64,000 nt of DNA from Alteribacter keqinensis (GTDB taxonomy: Bacteria > Bacillota > Bacilli > Bacillales > Salisediminibacteriaceae), in the NCBI RefSeq assembly GCF_003710255.1, contig NZ_RHIB01000004.1:181475-245474 (forward strand), written 5' to 3'. Each line of letters starts with the position of its first letter. The first letter of the stretch is position 1. The translations under genes were made by a program, and so were the position numbers. A model generated the notes under the pieces. It worked only from the letters and a program-made list of their open reading frames with translations. It was not told the origin of the DNA and made no database searches. This document shows positions 59,480-64,000 of this stretch, piece after piece.

Positions 59480-61660
59480 ATGGAATGGACCGATGAACAG
59501 CATACTTTGCTTAAACATGTGACAAATGCGGTGAAATTAAAGGAAAACCGCGTTAAGAATGTAATTGATTTATCCGAGGAAGGGAACACTGTTCCCTTTA
59601 TCGCCAGATACCGTAAAGAACTAACCGGAGGAATGGACGAAGAGCAGATCCGTTCTATTTTAAAAGAGTGGGAGTATGCAAACAGTCTCGCTAACCGAAA
59701 GAGTGAAGTGATCAGGCTGATTGATGAACAGGAGAAACTCACGCCTGAGCTGAAGAAAAAAATTGAATCTGCAGTAAAACTTCAGGAACTTGAAGACCTG
59801 TACAGACCCTATAAACAAAAACGTCGGACGAAAGCAACGATGGCAAAAGAGAAAGGCCTTGAACCTCTTGCGGAATGGTTGCTCTCCCTGCCTCAAAACG
59901 GAGATCCTGATCAAGAAGCGAAGAAGTATGTTAATGAAGAAAAAGAAGTGGTTAATCAGGAAGATGCTCTGCAGGGAGCGCGGGATATCATCAGTGAAGT
60001 CCTGTCTGATGATCCTGAAATAAGGAAGAAGGCCCGTCAGCTTACGAGCAATGAAGGATGTTTCGTCTCCCAGGTGAAAGATGAGTCTCTGGACGAAAAG
60101 GGCATCTACGAAATGTATTATACATACGAGGAATCTGTAAAAAAGATCGTCCCTCACCGGGTATTGGCCATGAACCGGGGGGAAAAGGAAAAAGTACTTA
60201 AGGTTGGGATCCGCCCGCCCCGGGAACGCATTGTCGCTTTTGTTGAAAAACAGTACATTCCTAAGCCGACGGTGGCTGCAGAACACCTGAAAGAAGCGAT
60301 TGAAGATGGTTACAAACGGCTGATCGAACCGGCTGTTGAGCGGGAAATCCGAAAAGAGGCAACAGAAACCGCTGAAAAACAAGCGATCCACATTTTTTCG
60401 GAAAATCTGCGAAATCTTCTTTTGCAGCAGCCCTTAAAGGATAAGGTCGTTCTTGCCGTAGACCCCGCATACCGAACAGGCTGTAAGCTGGCGGTGGTTG
60501 ATGGTACTGGTAAAGTGCTCGATATTGCCGTCATCTATCCGACGCCTCCACGAAATGAAGTGGATAAAGCGCGGACGGTTGTGAAAAAAATGATTGCAAA
60601 ACACGGGGTGAATGTGGTTGCCGTAGGTAATGGAACAGCCTCCCGTGAAACGGAGCAGTTCGTAGCAGATACCATTAAAGAGCTTGATCAGGAGGTCTTT
60701 TATGTCATTGTGAATGAGGCTGGAGCCAGTGTTTATTCCGCCTCGAAACTCGGAAAAGAAGAGTTCCCGGATCTTCAGGTGGAAGAAAGAAGTGCCGTAT
60801 CCATCGGCCGCCGCCTGCAGGACCCTCTGGCTGAACTGGTGAAGATCGATCCTAAGTCAGTAGGGGTAGGACAGTATCAGCATGATGTAACCCAGTCCCA
60901 GTTGAACGACTCTCTTACGTTTGTCGTTGAAACAGTGGTTAACCAGGTTGGTGTGAATGTGAATACGGCTTCTGTCTCTCTTTTGCAATATGTTTCCGGG
61001 CTGTCGAAGTCTGTAGCTACTAACATTGTAAAACGTAGAGAGGAAGAAGGACGGTTTACGAGCCGTGTCCAATTGAAAAAAGTGCCCCGCCTTGGTGCAA
61101 AAACTTACGAACAGGCGATCGGGTTCATGCGGATCGCCGACGGAAAACAGCCTCTTGATCAGACCAGCATTCACCCGGAGAGCTATCCTCTGACTAAAGA
61201 GATCATGGAGAAGCTGTCCATCGGAGCGGGCGACATTGGGACATCGGCGGTTACGGAAAAGCTTAAGGGGATTAATGCCCAGGAACTGGCAGATACTCTT
61301 GGAGCTGGACTGCCTACAGTGAAGGATATTCTCGATGCGCTGGCTAAACCAGGCAGGGACCCCCGCGATGACGTGCCGCCTCCGGTGCTGAAGCAGGATG
61401 TTCTTTCAATGGAGGACCTGGAGAAAGGGATGAAACTGAAAGGGACTGTCAGAAACGTGGTGGACTTCGGTGCCTTTGTTGATATCGGTGTAAAGCAGGA
61501 TGGGCTCGTCCACATTTCCAAACTCACGAACCGTTTTGTTAAACATCCAATGGAGGTTGTTTCTGTAGGTGATGTGGTGACGGTATGGGTGGGGGACGTG
61601 GATCATAAAAAAGGCCGTATTGCTCTGACAATGCTTGAGCCGCAGAAACAGACCACATAA
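59480..61660 (+). CDS. Tex-family RNA-binding transcription accessory protein
   Basis: A 726-residue protein. It has an N-terminal Tex domain (VIDLSEEGNTVPFIARYRKELTGGMDEEQI), an YqgF-like nuclease-fold domain (LAVDPAYRTGCKLAVVDGTGKV), helix-hairpin-helix motifs (VNQVGVNVNTASVSLLQYVSGL) and a C-terminal S1 domain (LKGTVRNVVDFGAFVDIGVKQDGLVHIS). It is YdcI of B. subtilis, directly after the sigB operon there as well. GGACAGGAGG precedes the ATG. Confidence 0.95.
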   Translation: MEWTDEQHTLLKHVTNAVKLKENRVKNVIDLSEEGNTVPFIARYRKELTGGMDEEQIRSILKEWEYANSLANRKSEVIRLIDEQEKLTPELKKKIESAVKLQELEDLYRPYKQKRRTKATMAKEKGLEPLAEWLLSLPQNGDPDQEAKKYVNEEKEVVNQEDALQGARDIISEVLSDDPEIRKKARQLTSNEGCFVSQVKDESLDEKGIYEMYYTYEESVKKIVPHRVLAMNRGEKEKVLKVGIRPPRERIVAFVEKQYIPKPTVAAEHLKEAIEDGYKRLIEPAVEREIRKEATETAEKQAIHIFSENLRNLLLQQPLKDKVVLAVDPAYRTGCKLAVVDGTGKVLDIAVIYPTPPRNEVDKARTVVKKMIAKHGVNVVAVGNGTASRETEQFVADTIKELDQEVFYVIVNEAGASVYSASKLGKEEFPDLQVEERSAVSIGRRLQDPLAELVKIDPKSVGVGQYQHDVTQSQLNDSLTFVVETVVNQVGVNVNTASVSLLQYVSGLSKSVATNIVKRREEEGRFTSRVQLKKVPRLGAKTYEQAIGFMRIADGKQPLDQTSIHPESYPLTKEIMEKLSIGAGDIGTSAVTEKLKGINAQELADTLGAGLPTVKDILDALAKPGRDPRDDVPPPVLKQDVLSMEDLEKGMKLKGTVRNVVDFGAFVDIGVKQDGLVHISKLTNRFVKHPMEVVSVGDVVTVWVGDVDHKKGRIALTMLEPQKQTT

Positions 61661-61707
61661 TGAAAGTGAATAGGAATAGCGTGTACTTCACTTCCGTTGT
61701 TATCAGG

Positions 61708-61768
61708 CAATGAGCTGATGCTGCCGCCGGTGTAGCCGGACGGGCGGCAGCAAAGCCATTGTCTTTTT
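61708..61768 (+). terminator. tex terminator
   Basis: GCTGCCGC and GCGGCAGC arms (61720-61727, 61744-61751) inside CAATG/CATTG, then TCTTTTT. Confidence 0.75.
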
Positions 61769-61820
61769 ACTTTCTCTGAGGCTCTCCTCGCATTCAAGAG
61801 TAATTTTTATTGAGCACAGA

Positions 61821-61937
61821 TCATGTTTCCTGATCACTGCTTTTGTAATAAAACCAGCATTGGTTCAGTACTTTAATTCTCCGGCGGTCCTTATTGTAGT
61901 AGGCTTCTTTTAGTTGCCTTTTCAGCCACGCGGGCAT
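61821..61937 (-). CDS. cmpA: Cortex morphogenetic protein CmpA
   Basis: A 38-residue protein on the minus strand, starting MPAWLKRQLKEAYYNKD and continuing with the conserved IKVLNQCWFYY. This is the B. subtilis CmpA pattern (MPNWLKKQ..., LLNQCWYFY). CmpA is made in the mother cell and, with ClpXP, removes SpoIVA that fails to assemble, acting as quality control in spore envelope formation. AAAGGAGG lies seven bases before the ATG. Its presence points to a sporulating lineage. It sits between tex and the SprT-like gene, as I recall from B. subtilis. Confidence 0.88.
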   Translation of the reverse strand: MPAWLKRQLKEAYYNKDRRRIKVLNQCWFYYKSSDQET

Positions 61938-62078
61938 CCAGAATCCTCCTTTACATGGAGATTGGCCTATGGACGTTGAAATGTTCATTAGTATTACATA
62001 CTATATGCCGTAGGGTTTGTCTGTGTTATTGTAATAAAGTAATCTTGTCTGACTGACGAACAGCGGAGGGGTCGGAGT

Positions 62079-62543
62079 ATGACTGACTTGGAACTTCAAA
62101 AGCTTGTGGAAGGTATATCGGAGGCAAGCTTTAACAGACCATTTAAACATAAAGCCACCTTTAACCCCCGGTTAAGAACAACTGGCGGCCGTTATATGCT
62201 CCAGTCCCACAATATCGAGATGAATCCGAAACAGCTGGAGCAGTTCGGGGAAGAGGAGTTTATTAAAATTGTTAAGCATGAACTCTGTCATTACCATCTT
62301 CATATAGAAGGGAGAGGGTATCAGCACAAAGATGCCGACTTCAAACAACTTCTTAAAAAGGTGGGAGGATCAAGGTTCTGCCAGGTTGTTCCGGGGATGC
62401 GCCGAAGATCGAAAACTCTTCACATCTACACGTGTAAAAAGTGCGGGATTCAATTTAGAAGAAAGCGCCAAATTGACTTGAAGCGTTTTGTTTGCGGGAG
62501 GTGCAGAGGGCGTCTCGAAAAAATAAAAACAATTTCCCAATAA
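62079..62543 (+). CDS. SprT-like zinc metalloprotease-type protein
   Basis: A 154-residue YdcK-like protein of the SprT family. The HExxH motif is HELCH (residues 67-71) and a C-terminal zinc ribbon is visible (CKKCG and CGRCRGR). The activity is unproven in bacteria. GGAGG lies well upstream of the ATG, with GGAG nearer. It is followed by the tRNA promoters. Confidence 0.87.
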   Translation: MTDLELQKLVEGISEASFNRPFKHKATFNPRLRTTGGRYMLQSHNIEMNPKQLEQFGEEEFIKIVKHELCHYHLHIEGRGYQHKDADFKQLLKKVGGSRFCQVVPGMRRRSKTLHIYTCKKCGIQFRRKRQIDLKRFVCGRCRGRLEKIKTISQ

Positions 62544-62547
62544 AACA

Positions 62548-62576
62548 TTGACGCTTATTTTTAACTGTGGTACATT
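62548..62576 (+). promoter_or_regulatory. tRNA/rRNA operon promoter P1
   Basis: TTGACG, a 17-base spacer, TACATT. AAAGTCGCTGAAA follows. Confidence 0.8.
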
Positions 62577-62637
62577 ATAAAAGTCGCTGAAACGGACAAG
62601 CGTTGAAACGGCGGCTCGAAAGACCTCGAAAAAGATA

Positions 62638-62666
62638 TTGACTTTGCTTTTAACTTCCGTTAAAAT
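62638..62666 (+). promoter_or_regulatory. tRNA/rRNA operon promoter P2
   Basis: TTGACT, a 17-base spacer, TAAAAT. It is 90 bases after P1 and followed by the similar AAAGTCGCTAAAA, a tandem arrangement typical of stable RNA operons. Confidence 0.82.
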
Positions 62667-62691
62667 ATAAAAAGTCGCTAAAAAACATTAT

Positions 62692-62766
62692 TCCACAGTA
62701 GCTCAGTGGTAGAGCAATCGGCTGTTAACCGATCGGTCGTAGGTTCGAGTCCTACCTGTGGAGCCA
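62692..62766 (+). tRNA. tRNA-Asn (GTT)
   Basis: Cloverleaf with acceptor TCCACAG/CTGTGGA, anticodon loop CTGTTAA, T-loop GGTTCGAGTCC, encoded CCA. Confidence 0.97.
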
Positions 62767-62769
62767 TAC

Positions 62770-62860
62770 GGAGAAGTACTCAAGTGGCTGAAGAGGCGCC
62801 CCTGCTAAGGGTGTAGGTCGCGCAAGCGGCGCGAGGGTTCAAATCCCTCCTTCTCCGCCA
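62770..62860 (+). tRNA. tRNA-Ser (GCT)
   Basis: Acceptor GGAGAAG/CTTCTCC, anticodon GCT, long variable arm (CGCGCAAGCGGCGCG), encoded CCA. Confidence 0.96.
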
Positions 62861-62875
62861 GTTCTTTTTTAAGCT

Positions 62876-62950
62876 GGCCCGTTGGTCAAGTGGTTAAGAC
62901 ACCGCCCTTTCACGGCGGTAACACGGGTTCGAATCCCGTACGGGTCACCA
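62876..62950 (+). tRNA. tRNA-Glu (TTC)
   Basis: Acceptor GGCCCGT/ACGGGTC, anticodon loop CTTTCAC, encoded CCA. Confidence 0.97.
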
Positions 62951-62986
62951 TTTTTTATTTACAGAGTTTCAAAGACAACAGCATAC

Positions 62987-63062
62987 GGAGGATTAGCTCA
63001 GTTGGGAGAGCACCTGCCTTACAAGCAGGGGGTCGGCGGTTCGAGCCCGTCATCCTCCACCA
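62987..63062 (+). tRNA. tRNA-Val (TAC)
   Basis: Acceptor GGAGGAT/ATCCTCC, anticodon loop CTTACAA, encoded CCA. Confidence 0.97.
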
Positions 63063-63076
63063 TTCTTATGAATGAT

Positions 63077-63152
63077 GGTCCCGTGGTGTAGCGGTTAACA
63101 TGCCTGCCTGTCACGCAGGAGATCGCCGGTTCGATCCCGGTCGGGACCGCCA
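63077..63152 (+). tRNA. tRNA-Asp (GTC)
   Basis: Acceptor GGTCCCG/CGGGACC, anticodon loop CTGTCAC, encoded CCA. Confidence 0.97.
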
Positions 63153-63162
63153 TTTTTCATGT

Positions 63163-63247
63163 GCGGGTGTGGCGGAATTGGCAGACGCGCTAGACTTAGG
63201 ATCTAGTGCCTTCGGGCGTGGGGGTTCGAGTCCCTTCACCCGCACCA
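63163..63247 (+). tRNA. tRNA-Leu (TAG)
   Basis: Acceptor GCGGGTG/CACCCGC, anticodon loop CTTAGGA, long variable arm, encoded CCA. Confidence 0.96.
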
Positions 63248-63257
63248 TATTTTTTTA

Positions 63258-63343
<86 letters not shown>

Positions 63344-63395
63344 TACATATTCATTATTGATATGTAACGAATGACATATACGCCTATTTTAATAG

Positions 63396-63472
<77 letters not shown>

Positions 63473-63485
63473 TACTTAATTTATA

Positions 63486-63562
63486 CGGGAAGTAGCTCAG
63501 CTTGGCAGAGCACTTGGTTTGGGACCAAGGGGTCGCAGGTTCAAATCCTGTCTTCCCGACCA
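63486..63562 (+). tRNA. tRNA-Pro (TGG)
   Basis: Acceptor CGGGAAG/CTTCCCG, anticodon loop TTTGGGA, encoded CCA. Confidence 0.97.
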
Positions 63563-63581
63563 TTTCTTAACTTAATATAAT

Positions 63582-63655
63582 GCGGGTGTAGTTTAGTGGT
63601 AAAACCTCAGCCTTCCAAGCTGATGATGTGGGTTCGATTCCCATCACCCGCTCCA
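63582..63655 (+). tRNA. tRNA-Gly (TCC)
   Basis: Acceptor GCGGGTG/CACCCGC, anticodon loop CTTCCAA, encoded CCA. Confidence 0.97.
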
Positions 63656-63720
63656 TAAAATACTTTTAAAAACCTCTTGCAATCAGCTGTCATACAGGAT
63701 ATGATGGAAAAGTTGCTCGG

Positions 63721-63797
<77 letters not shown>

Positions 63798-63900
63798 TTT
63801 TTGACCTTTGAAAACTAAACAAAAAGCCAAGCGAAACGTGGGATAATGACAAATTATCCCGTCAATGAATTATTTAAATGATGTCAGAGACATCAAACTT

Positions 63901-64000
63901 TCTATGGAGAGTTTGATCCTGGCTCAGGACGAACGCTGGCGGCGTGCCTAATACATGCAAGTCGAGCGGACTGATGGGGAGCTTGCTCCCCTGACGTCAG
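63901..64000 (+). rRNA. 16S ribosomal RNA, 5' end only
   Basis: The universal start GAGAGTTTGATCCTGGCTCA is at 63907-63926, followed by the typical CGAACGCTGGCGGCGTGCCT. Only the first 100 bases are in the window. The leader has two hairpin-forming repeats (GGATAAT/ATTATCC at 63841-63859, GATGTC/GACATC at 63880-63894). No separate promoter was found after the tRNA genes, so the rRNA genes may share P1/P2. Confidence 0.96.

Noticed and set aside
62882..63091. Overlapping plus-strand ORFs of 61-69 codons
   Set aside because: They run through tRNA-Glu and tRNA-Val and have no separate support.

Overview
The window is chromosomal DNA of a Gram-positive, low-to-mid G+C, spore-forming Bacillaceae-type bacterium, probably a salt- or alkali-adapted one. 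The evidence is a complete sigB/rsb stress operon in Bacillus order, cmpA, sinR, RocR, CsaA, an arginine T-box, AGGAGG-type ribosome binding sites, and strongly acidic exported proteins alongside a BCCT osmolyte transporter. No phage, transposase, plasmid or CRISPR locus was seen. The genus cannot be fixed from this sequence alone.

Left part (1-13 kb): the 3' end of an iron-binding protein gene, a LacI regulator with a sucrose-type PTS permease and operator palindrome, a SinR-like regulator with palindromic operators, a BCCT transporter with an octapeptide tail, a lipoprotein class F sortase coupled to its apparent MPATG substrate behind a sigma-B-like promoter, csaA, a DUF2628-type membrane protein, and argS behind an arginine T-box. 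Metal region (12.5-20 kb): a BNR-like lipoprotein, copA with a CsoR-like operator, a double AbrB-domain protein, a membrane protein, and cadC-cadA. From 20 to 28.5 kb lie a KinB-like kinase, a flavin reductase, a GerMN lipoprotein, a GDPD phosphodiesterase, a tiny membrane protein, a SigX/RsiX-like ECF pair and a multidrug ABC exporter.

Amino-acid catabolism (28.5-37 kb): rocR diverges from rocA, which has a near-perfect sigma-54 promoter and two upstream activator palindromes. It is followed by rocD, proline dehydrogenase, rocF and a convergent arcA. Arginine, ornithine and proline thus converge on pyrroline-5-carboxylate and glutamate. From 37 to 47 kb: mgtE, cydAB, Fur-box-preceded fbpC and fbpB (partners of the protein at the left edge, but separated from it), and a sodium:solute symporter.

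Right part (47-64 kb): the conserved Bacillus block rhomboid / acpS-nnrD-ydcC-alr-mazEF-rsbRSTUVW-sigB-rsbX-tex-cmpA-sprT, then tandem promoters, eleven tRNA genes and the first 100 bases of a 16S rRNA gene.

The most unusual signal lies between genes. Several unrelated spacers carry short arrays with a near-exact 21-bp period (two helical turns). Three share a TAACTTGTTTAA-like core and four others keep the period with different cores. Two families of ~120-200-bp dispersed repeats also occur, one copy lying between the argS T-box terminator and argS.
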